Below are positions 27,426 to 37,500 of a DNA stretch of 64,000 nucleotides, one piece after another (the first letter of the stretch is position 1; the number at the start of each line of letters is the position of its first letter). Origin of the DNA: CAVYHJ01 sp963768165 [NCBI: uncultured bacterium] (GTDB lineage: Bacteria; UBP4; UBA4092); the NCBI GenBank assembly GCA_963768165.1, contig CAVYHJ010000003.1, forward strand, positions 248,001 through 312,000, in the 5' to 3' direction. Under the pieces are notes generated by a model that was not told the origin of the DNA, made no database searches, and worked only from the letters and a program-made list of their open reading frames with translations. A program made the translations under genes and the position numbers.

Positions 27426-27659
27426 TTATGACCAGACTTCTTTGTGGGTTAATGTCTTTTTCTTATTAAAGGTTTTCTCCCGTTGCCTTGTTTCTTTCGC
27501 CCAATGGGAATCTTCATCATATTCGAGCGATTCCTGAATTAAATCTCTCGCCTTCAGGGACAATGAAGTTCCGTCCCGTTTTGTTAGTTTTTCTAGGGCT
27601 TTATAAAGATGGGGTTCCAACACTATATTTAATCGTAGATTCTTGGTAGGCATAGTCAT
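27426..27659 (-). CDS. Small ribbon-helix-helix (CopG/RelB-like) antitoxin-type protein
   Basis: A 77-residue protein if started at the ATG overlapping the stop of the upstream membrane-protein gene (ATGA at 27659-27656); a second ATG lies two codons later. The N-terminal NLRLNIVLEPHLYKALEKLTKRDGTSLSLKARDLIQESLEYDED is a ribbon-helix-helix DNA-binding pattern seen in CopG-like antitoxins. The C-terminal tail is charged (RQREKTFNKKKTLTHKEVW). No toxin gene (RelE, PIN) is adjacent on either side, so it is an orphan antitoxin or a plain transcription regulator. Confidence 0.7.
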   Translation of the reverse strand: MTMPTKNLRLNIVLEPHLYKALEKLTKRDGTSLSLKARDLIQESLEYDEDSHWAKETRQREKTFNKKKTLTHKEVWS

Positions 27660-28756
27660 TTCAATATTGCAACAGGTCCACGACCATAGCAAACCAAGGC
27701 GACTTGTTTTGTCTTTGGGTCGAGAATACAGATTTGATCATCTCCCAGTTGAAACAGAACATCGTCATTAGGAAGTTGGGTTGCATTTTGAATAGACCAT
27801 TCCCCGAAGGGTGTTTCGTAAGCAAACCCAACTTTTATACCGGTTTGTTTATTTTCACCATAAAGTCCTTCCGCAGCCCAGAATCCATTCCAAAATTCCC
27901 ACGAGCTAGTTGTAGCAATACCTATACATGGGACGGGTCCATGTCCCCAAATTCCCTCATCCCATGGTTGGCTAAAAAAATAGCTCTTTCGATTAAACTC
28001 ATCGGTTTTTGCAAAGGATGGTTGAACAACAACAAATTTTGGTTTTTTGTAGTCTTCTGTTTCTAATCGGGCTACTAGTTCCCATTGAGTCGAATCGGTG
28101 GATGATTTACGAAAAAAAAGACGGTCATCAATATTGGTTGATTTTATGTCACACACTGTGTGTTCTGAGGTGTCTGTTATAAAACGAGATTTAACCACTC
28201 CCTTTGGCGAAATATAGTAAATAAATACATTCTTGGGGTGAGAAATTTCTACGAATTGAACAATATGCATATCAGTATATAGTGACTTTGCGCTTGCCAT
28301 ATAGTACCAACTGAAAAGTATCACATAACTTGCGGTAACGAGAAGAAGTGTCGCTTTTATACTTTTCTGAAACCAATTTGTGTCTTTCCAAAAACAAAAA
28401 GCAAAAAAGGGTAATTCAAGAATCAGGGTCAGAAGATAAGTAAACCCGACCATGAACCACAGAAATCTCCAGGCATTGTAAAGATTCAAATGCCAGTGGG
28501 ATTGAACTCCCGCTAGAATGAAAACACCTACCCAAGCAGAGAAGTAATTGGCGGGAATCATAAAAACAATAGCTCTCCTCTTGCGAACCTTGAAAAACTT
28601 TGCCAGTAATAATCCCTCAAATACGCCGATAAGAGCGTTGCCGATAAGTAGGTGTATTGCCCCAGCCCACATTAAAGGTGTACCGGCATCTGCTAAAGAA
28701 AGGGAAGGTACTAATATCAAGAATATGAAAATGAGTTGTGGTGTTTTCTTTTTCAT
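27656..28756 (-). CDS. Membrane protein with C-terminal extracytoplasmic domain, unknown function
   Basis: A 366-residue protein not recognised by family. A signal-peptide-like start (FIFLILVPSLSLADAG) is followed by four to five hydrophobic segments up to about residue 165: HLLIGNALIGVFEGLLLAKFF, FMIPANYFSAWVGVFILAG, FTYLLTLILELPFFAFCFW and ATLLLVTASYVILFSWYYMA. The remaining 200 residues are mainly beta and Trp/Tyr-rich (SSWEFWNGFWAAEGLY, TPFGEWSIQNATQLPNDDVLFQLGDDQ), perhaps a small propeller. Its ATG overlaps (ATGA) a 20-codon remnant of a HAD gene upstream, and its own stop overlaps the RHH protein start. Confidence 0.7.
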   Translation of the reverse strand: MKKKTPQLIFIFLILVPSLSLADAGTPLMWAGAIHLLIGNALIGVFEGLLLAKFFKVRKRRAIVFMIPANYFSAWVGVFILAGVQSHWHLNLYNAWRFLWFMVGFTYLLTLILELPFFAFCFWKDTNWFQKSIKATLLLVTASYVILFSWYYMASAKSLYTDMHIVQFVEISHPKNVFIYYISPKGVVKSRFITDTSEHTVCDIKSTNIDDRLFFRKSSTDSTQWELVARLETEDYKKPKFVVVQPSFAKTDEFNRKSYFFSQPWDEGIWGHGPVPCIGIATTSSWEFWNGFWAAEGLYGENKQTGIKVGFAYETPFGEWSIQNATQLPNDDVLFQLGDDQICILDPKTKQVALVCYGRGPVAILK

Positions 28757-28815
28757 GGACTTGTAATGATCTTCAAGGTATTGTGGAAATCAAATAATAT
28801 GTCTTCAATGGTCAT
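28753..28815 (-). pseudogene. Remnant of a HAD hydrolase gene 5' end
   Basis: A 20-codon frame starts MTIEDILFDFHNTL and stops in a TGA that overlaps the next gene's ATG. The first 14 codons match MTIKGILFDFGNTL of the HAD gene at 27371. The upstream DNA is also shared (TATGYTAAACTA just before the ATG in both). It looks like a duplicated, decayed start that now precedes the membrane-protein gene and may act as a coupled leader peptide. Confidence 0.6.
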
Positions 28816-28941
28816 GGCGAATAGTTTAACATAAAAAAAGTATGTGATTATCGAAGAACTGGATGGGTGAAACGGAGGAAGCATCTGGAATAGGTAAAGC
28901 AAAAATTCCCAATGAGAACCCTAAAATTGTTGTAAGAATAT

Positions 28942-31038
28942 TTACTCTTCTTCTGCCGCGTGAGGTTTGCGGTCGGAGGTCTCAATAATTTTCTTGATGG
29001 TATCGGGGGGCGCTTCCGCGTAATGAGAGAAACGCATGGTGAATGACCCTTTTCCATGGACGATGGAACGGAGGTCAATAGAGTAACGGCTCATTTCACC
29101 GAGTGGCACCTGAGCTTTGATGATTTGATATTTACCATCCGCTTCCACACCCAAGACCTGCCCGCGTTTGGAGTTTAAATCGCCAATGACAGCGCCCATG
29201 TATTCTTCCGGCACGTGTACGTCAATGAGCATAACAGGTTCGAGGATCGTGGGTTTGCATTGTTCCATGGCTTTTTTGAATCCTAGAGAACCGGCAATTT
29301 TAAAAGCCATTTCTGAGGAATCTACTTCATGATAAGAGCCGTAAAAGAGTGTGACACGAAAATCGGTTACAGGATAACCCGCCAAAATACCATGTTCCAT
29401 CGCTTCGCGGATTCCTTTTTCAACGGCAGGGATATAGTTAGAAGGAATAATCCCGCCGTGAATGTCGTTGACAAATTCAAATCCGGTTCCACGGGGCAAT
29501 GGGTCCATTTTGATGACGGCGTCGCCATATTGTCCGCGCCCGCCAGATTGGCGTTTATATTTTCCTTGGACGTGATCCGCACGACCTTTGATGGTTTCGC
29601 GATAGGCGATTTTGGGCGGTTTGAGAGTGGCTTCCGCGCCAAACTTGGTTTTGGCTCTATCCAGAATAACGTTGAGATGCATTTCACCCATTCCGGAAAT
29701 GAGGGTTTGTTTGGTTTCGGCATCGCGCCGGATACTGACGGTAGAATCTTCTTCGGTCAAACGGTGAATGGCGGTAGACATTTTTTCGTCATCGCCCTGA
29801 GATTTAGGCTCGATGGCCATAACAATTTGCGGTTCCGGGAATCGGGTAGGGGAGAGCTTAATCGGATGCGCGCGGTCACAGAAAGTATCCGAAGTTACCG
29901 TCACAGATAATTTGGAAGAAGCTACAATATCGCCTGCTACGGCTTTCCCGATAGATTGATGTTCTTTCCCGTTGGATAAAAAGAGAGTAGAAATTTTTTC
30001 ATCTTTATTTTTATTGACATTATATGCCTGGGAATCTTTTGCCAGTGTGCCGGAATACACGCGAATTAAACTTAATTTGCCGGCGAAAGGGTCGGCAATG
30101 GTTTTGAAAACAAAAGCGCAAAGGGGTTTGTCCGGGTCGCAACTGCGGGATTCTATTTCTTTGGTATCGGGATTTTCCCCGGTGACTTCCGGCATTTCCA
30201 CGGGTGAGGGCATGTCTTCGGAAATCAAATCCAAGAGTCCATGCACGCCAATCGTTTGAGTAGAAGAGCCGCATAACACAGGGACATACGCACCGCTTTT
30301 GATGCCATCGTGCATTCCTTTTATCAGTTCTTCATCGGTCAACGGTTGACCGTCCAGATATTTGGTTATCAATTCGTCATTCGTTTCAGCAACGGTTTCC
30401 GACAATTTATCGCGTGCCGCTTCCACTTCATCTTTCATTTCTGCCGGGATGGGAATTTCTTTTAATTTTCCGTTTTCCACGGTGAATGCTTTGCGATGGA
30501 ACAAATCTACAATGCCTTTGAAATTCGTTTCTTTTCCAATGGGGATTTCCACGGGCACCGCGCGGACGTTAAATGATTTGGTAATGGATTCGACAGCGGC
30601 TTCAAAGTCGGCACGCTCTTTATCCATCTTATTGACAAAAACAGCACGCGGGATTTTGTATTCATCGGCGTATCCCCATACTTTTTCCGTTTCCACTTCC
30701 ACGCCCGCGTTAGCGTTAAGCACAATAATCACGCCGTCCACGACCCGGAGAGACCCTTTGACTTCGCCGATAAAATCGGCATAACCGGGAGTGTCAATGA
30801 TATTAATTTTAGTTTTCAGCCATTCGCAGCAGGCGAGAGTAGCGTTGATGGAAATCTTCCGTTTGATTTCATCCGGGTCATAATCGGTGACGGTAGAGCC
30901 GTCGTCCACTTTTCCCAGACGGTTGGTGACGCCGGAAATAAACAAAATAGCTTCAGTGAGTGAGGTTTTACCGGTCCCATTATGGCCGGTAATGGCAATA
31001 TTGCGAATTTGTGCAGGGGGATATTCTTTGATATTCAC
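28942..31038 (-). CDS. Elongation factor G-like GTPase (EF-G paralogue)
   Basis: A translational GTPase of about 698 residues with the EF-G domain order. The G domain has P-loop GHNGTGKTS, switch II DTPGY and NKMD; domain II follows, domain III has GMGEMHLNVILDR, domain IV SGGRGQYGDAVI and domain V VPEEYMGAVIGDLNSKRGQVLG. The P-loop is GHNGTGKTS rather than the AHIDAGKTT of housekeeping EF-G, which places it with the EF-G-like paralogue group. A role in translocation, recycling or stress is not decided by sequence. The GTG at 31038 is preferred over the TTG at 31044 because AAGGAG ends 8 nt upstream of the GTG but only 2 nt from the TTG. It follows secF across a heptad hairpin. Confidence 0.88.
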   Translation of the reverse strand: MNIKEYPPAQIRNIAITGHNGTGKTSLTEAILFISGVTNRLGKVDDGSTVTDYDPDEIKRKISINATLACCEWLKTKINIIDTPGYADFIGEVKGSLRVVDGVIIVLNANAGVEVETEKVWGYADEYKIPRAVFVNKMDKERADFEAAVESITKSFNVRAVPVEIPIGKETNFKGIVDLFHRKAFTVENGKLKEIPIPAEMKDEVEAARDKLSETVAETNDELITKYLDGQPLTDEELIKGMHDGIKSGAYVPVLCGSSTQTIGVHGLLDLISEDMPSPVEMPEVTGENPDTKEIESRSCDPDKPLCAFVFKTIADPFAGKLSLIRVYSGTLAKDSQAYNVNKNKDEKISTLFLSNGKEHQSIGKAVAGDIVASSKLSVTVTSDTFCDRAHPIKLSPTRFPEPQIVMAIEPKSQGDDEKMSTAIHRLTEEDSTVSIRRDAETKQTLISGMGEMHLNVILDRAKTKFGAEATLKPPKIAYRETIKGRADHVQGKYKRQSGGRGQYGDAVIKMDPLPRGTGFEFVNDIHGGIIPSNYIPAVEKGIREAMEHGILAGYPVTDFRVTLFYGSYHEVDSSEMAFKIAGSLGFKKAMEQCKPTILEPVMLIDVHVPEEYMGAVIGDLNSKRGQVLGVEADGKYQIIKAQVPLGEMSRYSIDLRSIVHGKGSFTMRFSHYAEAPPDTIKKIIETSDRKPHAAEEE

Positions 31039-31062
31039 AGACAATCTCCTTTATTTAAAAAA

Positions 31063-31118
31063 AGCTTTCAGCTATCGGCTGACAACTAATAGCCAACAGC
31101 CGATAGCCGATAGCTTTT
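31063..31118. repeat. Heptad array forming a hairpin between secF and the EF-G-like gene
   Basis: Eight units in register: AGCTTTC AGCTATC GGCTGAC AACTAAT AGCCAAC AGCCGAT AGCCGAT AGCTTTT. The two halves are inverted copies. In the minus-strand transcript the stem AAAGCTATCGGCT.. is followed by a run of seven T, so it can act as an intrinsic terminator for secDF. Confidence 0.75.
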
Positions 31119-31120
31119 TC

Positions 31121-32068
31121 CTAGGCTGTCTGTTTTTTCAGTTTGTTATGCCGTTTTTCCCAATTAATCCATTCCAGGATAATAGGACTGGCGACGTAGA
31201 TGGATGAAAATGTTCCCGTGATGAGTCCAACCAACAGGGTAAACACAAAATCATGGATAACTTCGCCTCCCCTAAAAAACAAAGTTAATTCCACCATTAA
31301 AACGGTTAATACGGTCAGAACTGTCCGGCTCAAAGTTTGATTCGTACTCAAATTGATAATATCCGAAAATTCCATTTTTCGTTGGATTTTCCGGTTTTCT
31401 CGAATCCGGTCATAAATGATAATCGTGTCATGGATGGAGTATCCGATGTTGGTTAAGATGGCGGCAAACACAATTAATGTAATTTCTTTATTCATAATGC
31501 ATAATGCTCCCAGCGTTATCAATGTATCATGGATCAACGCAAAGACACCCGCGAGGGCAAATTTGAATTCAAACCGGTAAAAAAGATAGATAATGATGCA
31601 AACCCATGCCAAGATTGTCGCGATGATGGCATTAGAAATAAAATCGCTTGCCACACTGGCACCGATGGATTCCTGGGAAAGAATTGTGAGAGTATTCTGA
31701 GGGAATTGTTGTTTTAATTGAGCAACAATTTGGTCAGCGATATGCGTTTTGGCTTCGACGGTTTGAACTCTTTCTCGTGTACGGATTCTAAATTCATTGG
31801 GCATTTCTCCCACCCGTTGAATCGTTAACTCTTCCAGTTTCATGGAGTCTAACGCGGTCCGGATGGATTCTTCCTGTACCGGTTTTTCAAATTTCAAATC
31901 AATCAAAACTCCTCCGGAGAAATCTATTCCCCAACGCAAGTAATGGCCGGTCGTTGATTTATTGTATCCCATGTAGGCAAAACTAATGAGCAAACAAATC
32001 GCGGTCAATGTATAACCATATTTACGTAATCCGATAAAATCAATTTTAGTTTCGTGCAAAAACTGCAT
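31121..32068 (-). CDS. secF: Protein-export membrane protein SecF
   Basis: A 315-residue SecF subunit. Six membrane helices are expected, with the first followed by a periplasmic P1-like loop. Family marks are YLRWGIDFSGGVLIDLKFEKP, EFRIRTRERVQTV, ILTNIGYSIHDTIIIYDRIRENRK and the C-terminal VFTLLVGLITGTFSSIYVASPIILEW. With SecD it uses the proton-motive force to help pull preproteins across the inner membrane. It starts 14 nt after the secD stop, so the two are co-translated from one mRNA. Confidence 0.95.
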   Translation of the reverse strand: MQFLHETKIDFIGLRKYGYTLTAICLLISFAYMGYNKSTTGHYLRWGIDFSGGVLIDLKFEKPVQEESIRTALDSMKLEELTIQRVGEMPNEFRIRTRERVQTVEAKTHIADQIVAQLKQQFPQNTLTILSQESIGASVASDFISNAIIATILAWVCIIIYLFYRFEFKFALAGVFALIHDTLITLGALCIMNKEITLIVFAAILTNIGYSIHDTIIIYDRIRENRKIQRKMEFSDIINLSTNQTLSRTVLTVLTVLMVELTLFFRGGEVIHDFVFTLLVGLITGTFSSIYVASPIILEWINWEKRHNKLKKQTA

Positions 32069-32082
32069 ACTTTTACTTTCTC

Positions 32083-33729
32083 CTAAATACTGATATTCTT
32101 GAATCCTTGCCGTAAACTAATCCGGTCAAAGATAACTTTGGTTACAAAAACCGCCGTGAACAAATTGATGGCAATACCGACTCCCAAAGTCACGGCAAAT
32201 CCGCGGACGGCGCCCCGGCCAAATTCATACAGCATAAACGATGCGATAATGGTTGTCATATTAGAGTCAAAAATCGCGTGAAATGCACGGTCATACCCGG
32301 ATTCAATGGCTGCGCGCGGAGTTTTCCCGGTACGCAATTCTTCCCGGATACGCTCAAAGATTAGAACATTGGCATCTACCGCCATACCGATGGTTAAAAT
32401 CACACCGGCAATTCCCGGCACGGTCAATGTCGCGTGCAATGCCGCCATGGAAGCAACCAGGAAGAACAGGTTTAGTATCAACGCCAAATCTGCAATAGCG
32501 CCTGACCCTTTGTAATAAATCAACATAAAAGCGATAACCAAAATTCCGGCAATAATAGAAGAATTAATTCCCTTGTCAATAGAATCTTTTCCCAAGCTGG
32601 GACCGACGGTTTGTGATTCTTCCACGATTAACGGTGCGGGGAGAGCACCAGCTTTCAATACCAAGGCTAGATCGCGCGCCTGGTCTTCGGTAAATTGACC
32701 GGTAATTCGTGCACGTCCCCCGGCAATACGGTCTTGAATAACAGGTGCGGATTTTACTTCTCCATCCAACACAATCGCCAGGCGTTTGCCGACATTGTTT
32801 CCCGTCACATTTTCAAAAATTCTAGAACCGTCTCTATCCCACTCCAATTCGACATGGGGCGCACCCATGGACATTTGATCGCGGGCTACCATGGCGCTGA
32901 CGATATGGTCTCCGGTAATTTCCGCACGCCGTTTCAAGAGCAAAGGTTTTTTACTGTTTTCACCGGCGGCCAAATCTTTGAGATATTTCAATTCAAATCC
33001 ATCTGGGATAACGGCACCCGGTTTGAGGTCGCCTTGTTCATTCACTAAAGAATTTAAAAGAGATTCATCCGCGACCAGTTTGAATTCCAAAAAGGCTTGT
33101 TGTTTAATAATATCCGTAACATGGGCAGGATCCGTTTCACCGGGTATTTCCACAGCAATACGGTCAGTCCCCACCATGGAAACCATCGTCTCGGAAACCC
33201 CCAGCCCGTTGATACGATTCTCAATGACATGGCGGGCCTGGTCCATCGTATCCTTGATTCGTAAATTCACCAGCCGGGCATCCGCTACAAATTCTAATTG
33301 GTTCTTTACCGGAGTTTGTTTGGATAGTAAAACGGATGATCCTGTTGCAATTTTCAAATATTGATTGCTGTGATCTACATCAGGGTAGGGGATGATAATC
33401 GCTGAACTATCGGGAGTAAGAGTCGCCCGGTCGAGAAATTTCAATTTCTCGAATTCATTATTAATCCGTTCGACTTCCCGGTCGAGGGCCATTTTTTCCA
33501 ATGTCGCGGTATCAATCTTTAACAACAAACTTACGCCGCCTTGCAAATCCAATCCCAAATTAAGCTTGTGATCATTCAAGGATTTCCAGGTATCGTAATC
33601 TACTTTTTGTAATTGCGTTCGTTCCGCGTCATTATTCGAATACCAACGGATAGTGGGATATAATAACCACGCGGCTAAAATTAGCGCGGCGAGAATGACA
33701 ATAAATTTCCACTTTGATAAAAATTCCAT
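32083..33729 (-). CDS. secD: Protein-export membrane protein SecD
   Basis: A 548-residue SecD subunit: an N-terminal helix (FIVILAALILAAWLL), KLNLGLDLQGGVSLLLKID, the P1 periplasmic domain, FTEDQARDLALVLKAGALPAPL, and the conserved C-terminal helices with TIGMAVDANVLIFERIREELR and FDSNMTTIIASFMLYEFG. It forms the SecDF complex with the downstream product. Regulation: a full-consensus promoter with a leader of about 90 nt lies upstream. Gene order secD-secF is the usual one; yajC is not beside it. Confidence 0.96.
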   Translation of the reverse strand: MEFLSKWKFIVILAALILAAWLLYPTIRWYSNNDAERTQLQKVDYDTWKSLNDHKLNLGLDLQGGVSLLLKIDTATLEKMALDREVERINNEFEKLKFLDRATLTPDSSAIIIPYPDVDHSNQYLKIATGSSVLLSKQTPVKNQLEFVADARLVNLRIKDTMDQARHVIENRINGLGVSETMVSMVGTDRIAVEIPGETDPAHVTDIIKQQAFLEFKLVADESLLNSLVNEQGDLKPGAVIPDGFELKYLKDLAAGENSKKPLLLKRRAEITGDHIVSAMVARDQMSMGAPHVELEWDRDGSRIFENVTGNNVGKRLAIVLDGEVKSAPVIQDRIAGGRARITGQFTEDQARDLALVLKAGALPAPLIVEESQTVGPSLGKDSIDKGINSSIIAGILVIAFMLIYYKGSGAIADLALILNLFFLVASMAALHATLTVPGIAGVILTIGMAVDANVLIFERIREELRTGKTPRAAIESGYDRAFHAIFDSNMTTIIASFMLYEFGRGAVRGFAVTLGVGIAINLFTAVFVTKVIFDRISLRQGFKNISI

Positions 33730-33824
33730 ATTATAAATCCTTATTGATTACACACTACAAGTAAGAGAAAGTATGCAATACTCTGCTTGCCGTCTTTTGA
33801 GGGACATTAAAAAACAAGAATAGA

Positions 33825-33853
33825 ATTATACGAAGTTTCGCGCACTCTGTCAA
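33825..33853 (-). promoter_or_regulatory. Full-consensus sigma-70 promoter of secDF
   Basis: On the minus strand TTGACA (33853-33848), 17 nt, TATAAT (33830-33825). Predicted start near 33818. Confidence 0.82.
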
Positions 33854-33936
33854 ATTTATTTATTCACATTTTGGGAAAAGCCGGAAATCCAATCCCTTTT
33901 TCTATCTCCAATGTACCATAAACCTGCACTCTTTAA

Positions 33937-34336
33937 CCATGTCCTTGAGAAATCGAGGAATCAGACATGGGATTTGGCGATGGTATTTCAGGATAAAAAA
34001 GCGAAAGATTCATAACTCATTCCACCATCCCTCCGAGAAACCCCTAATCCTATGCTGGACACCCAGCAAACAAACACTGGAGATACACTGGAGATGGTAC
34101 GGAGAAGATACGGAGTTGGGATGAAGAAGATCGATCTCCTTCATCCCTGCCTTATAGAGGATTTACAATATTAAGGTTGGAAATATATACTTTTTCTACC
34201 TGACTTTAGTCAAGGGTTTCCGGGCTTTAGCCCCTTTACTCCCCTCCAGCGTTTCATTCATTCTATCTTTCAGGTATTCCCAATTCTAGCTTTTTCAATC
34301 TACCATTTGAAATCCATGTCCTCAAGAAATCGAGGA
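33937..34336. repeat. 23-bp direct repeat, two copies
   Basis: Copies at 33937-33959 and 34314-34336 share CCATGTCCT and AGAAATCGAGGA and differ only at two adjacent central positions (TG versus CA). The first copy can fold as a TCCTTGA/TCGAGGA hairpin with a GAAA loop. Confidence 0.6.
34118..34147. repeat. Imperfect 30-bp palindrome
   Basis: GGGATGAAG..AGATCGATCT..CTTCATCCC with one mismatched pair; function unknown. Confidence 0.5.
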
Positions 34337-34439
34337 TAATATCTGCAATTATTTCATTATATCGCATGTTTTCTATTTGTCAATACCAATTTTTTCGTTT
34401 TCCATCGACCTGGAATTTCCCAAGAATCATGAATAATAC

Positions 34440-34467
34440 TTGACATTTTTATGGTTGTATCTACAAT
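34440..34467 (+). promoter_or_regulatory. Promoter of the LVIVD-repeat gene
   Basis: TTGACA (34440-34445), 16 nt, TACAAT (34462-34467). Leader about 100 nt, AT-rich, ending with GGAGG before the ATG at 34576. Confidence 0.65.
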
Positions 34468-34575
34468 AATATCAATCGTTTATAAAGTTATAAAAATATT
34501 TTGTAAGGAATTGTCTTTAAAAACCCACTGCTATATATAGATATATGATAGAATCTTGCGAAATGGAGGTTCATT

Positions 34576-37500
34576 ATGAACCCTGTTCAAATGTTTTATA
34601 GGGCGATAATAAGACGTTCTTGGGTAACTCTATTTCTTCTCTTCATGGGATTACAATTTTCTTCCATTGCCCAAACCTCGACGACTTATAATATTAGTGG
34701 GTATTGTGATTCGATTGAAATAGTGGGAAGTATTACTACTTATTCAGACCAGATTATAGATGTTGCAGTACAAAGTACCCAGGCCTACCTGTCGGCATCC
34801 TCATTAGGTTTGCGCATTGTAGATATCAGCACTCCCAATCAACCAGTTGAGATTGGTCATTACCAAACACCGGAGGATAATCAACAAGTTATCATCAATG
34901 GTAATTATGCTTATTTGGCAGAGGATACTATATTTCGTATTGTTGATATAAGTGATCCAACTAACATTAAAGAAATTGGTAATTTCACAACAGGTTATTA
35001 TATCTATGATATGGCAATTAACAATGGATTTGCATTTTTCAATCATGGAGCTTACCCTTTAGAGATTCTAGATATTCACAGTTTCTCAAATATAACTGAC
35101 GTTCTGCTTACCGATAATTATTATGAGGCGGGACTGGCAGTAGAAAGTACCTTTATGTATCTGGTTGTAAATGGAAACTTGGATGTCTTTGATATCTCCT
35201 CTATTTCCAATATAAAAGAAATTGGTTCTTGTTCAGTGGGTGGCTATGGAAATTCAATTTTTCTTGGGAAGAAATATGTCTATGTTGTTAGTATTTATTC
35301 AGTAGTAATTGTTGATAGAAGTAATCCTTACCAACCGATACAGGTAGGGAATTATGCAAATGGTGATAATCAATCGGTTACTGAAAATGGCGATTTTATG
35401 TATATTGGAGATAATGTCGGGGTGGAAGTGGTAAATATCAATGATCCTTCCAATCCTATAGAAGTTGCCTATTATGATACTCCTGCTGGGGTACCGAGTT
35501 TGGCTTTTCAAAATAACTACTTATATACCGCCGACCAATATTCAGGATTTTATGTGTTTAATTTAGATAATCCACTAGGGAATGTTTCTGTGAATTTAAC
35601 TGGAGATACAACTTTAACCACTATGACAGATTCAACTGGATATTACGAAATAGATGGATTGACTTACGGGAATTATACTGTCACACCTTCAGTTGTCGAT
35701 TATCAATTTTATCCTATCCAACAGGTTTATTCAGGCTTGACGAGTGATCAAACGAATCAAGATTATTCCGGAACATTCAATATCAATGTAACAATTAATA
35801 GCATACCTAGTGGACTCTTGGTTTATGCCTATACTATTGCAACAACAGCCCCTTTCAGTATTTCAATCGGTGGACATGCTAGCTTTACCATAGGTGTTAC
35901 TTCTCCCACCATATCCATTGATTCTTTAACTCAATTTGCATTTACTTCTTGGAGCGATAGTGGTGCCCAATCCCATACTGTGTATCCAACGACCAGTACA
36001 ACGTATACAGTGAGTTATGACACTCAATATTTCTTGACTGCCGTACCCAGTCCTAATAATAGTGGTGAGATTAATCCTTTTGACTGCTGGATTCCTCAGA
36101 ATAGTCTTGTTTCTTGTACTGCCGTACCCAATAATGGATTTCAATTTGTCGATTGGATGGGAGACTTAAATTGGAATAATAATCCCCAGGATCTTTTAAT
36201 GAATGGACCGAAAACCATAGGTGCCAATTTCAGTTTGATTTCCAGTGGAAATTTAAGGGTTGATGGGTACTGTGTCCGTCCGGACCTTTCAGGAAATTAC
36301 TATGAAGTGGGACATATTCTTTCAGAGAACACAACATATAGTCTTACAATCAATGGAACCTTAGCTTTTTTGGCCGATGGTACGGCTGGATTACGAATTA
36401 TTGATATAAGCAATCCTTCTAATCCAATTTCTCTGAGCGGTTATACAACAACAAATTTTATAGAGGGTGTTGATGTACGGGGAAACTATGCTTATGTGGT
36501 TGCCGGATATGCAGGTTTACATATATTGGATATTAGTAATCCCTCTCACCCTATTGAAGTAGGTAGTTATGATACATCTGGATATTATGCTTTTAGGGTT
36601 GCAATTCAAGGTAATTATGCTTATGTTGCGTATGACAGAGACGGTTTATGGATTATTGATATTAGTAATCCGGCAAATCCAATCGGGATTATGAATATTA
36701 TTCCAAATAATTTTGGAGTATTATCTGGAGAGTTGTTGCGTGTTGCTGTGAGTGGAGATTACGCCTATACGATTGATTGGGTCACATATTCCGATGAGAT
36801 ACTCACTTGGAATTATAACAATTTCAGAATTGTAGATATTCGAAATCCATTTAATCCCCAAGTTGTCGGAACATATACGTATGGAGGCAATGGGGATTTA
36901 TCTTTGATTGGCGTAGCTGTGCAAGGGAATTATGCTTATCTATTAAATGATGACGGGGAATTAATAATCCTCGATATTTCTCAACCCACGAATCCTGTAG
37001 AAATATCTGGTACTAATATTCCCGGTAACCCACATGGGATAGATGTACGGGGAGATTTTGCTTATATAGCCTCATGGGGTTCTGGACTTCAAGTTGTCAA
37101 TATCACCAATCCCTACAGTCCTTATGTAGTAGGTTCCTACCAAACTCCCGGACTTGCCAGAGATTTAAAAGTAGACGGAAGTTATGTTTATGATGCTGAT
37201 GACACCTCCGGTTTGCGAATTATTCATGTTGCCTATCCCATTCCCAATACCGCTATGACTTTATCTGGAAACACCAATCAGTTTACGTACACGGATTCGT
37301 CAGGATATTATGAATTCGATAATTTACCCTTTGGGAATTATACTGTTGTTCCATATAACAACTTATTCGGAAGTTTTTCACCGTCCACAAACACCTATAC
37401 CGGCTTGGATTATAATCAGCTCAATGAAAATTATGTAGGAACCTACTCCGCATGGGCCAATACTAATGGGGAGTTTGCTAATGCGGAAGACACGGAGAAT

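Larger units (their letters stand above)
33730..34575. other. 846-bp spacer between divergent secD and LVIVD genes
   Basis: No convincing gene. It holds the secD promoter, the promoter of the 34576 gene, a 23-bp direct repeat (33937-33959 and 34314-34336, two mismatches), an imperfect 30-bp palindrome (34118-34147) and short GGAG-type repeats spaced about 11 bp (34079-34115). Confidence 0.6.

Noticed and set aside
31039-31044. TTG start for the EF-G-like gene
   Set aside because: The Shine-Dalgarno site is only 2 nt away; the GTG six bases later has normal spacing.
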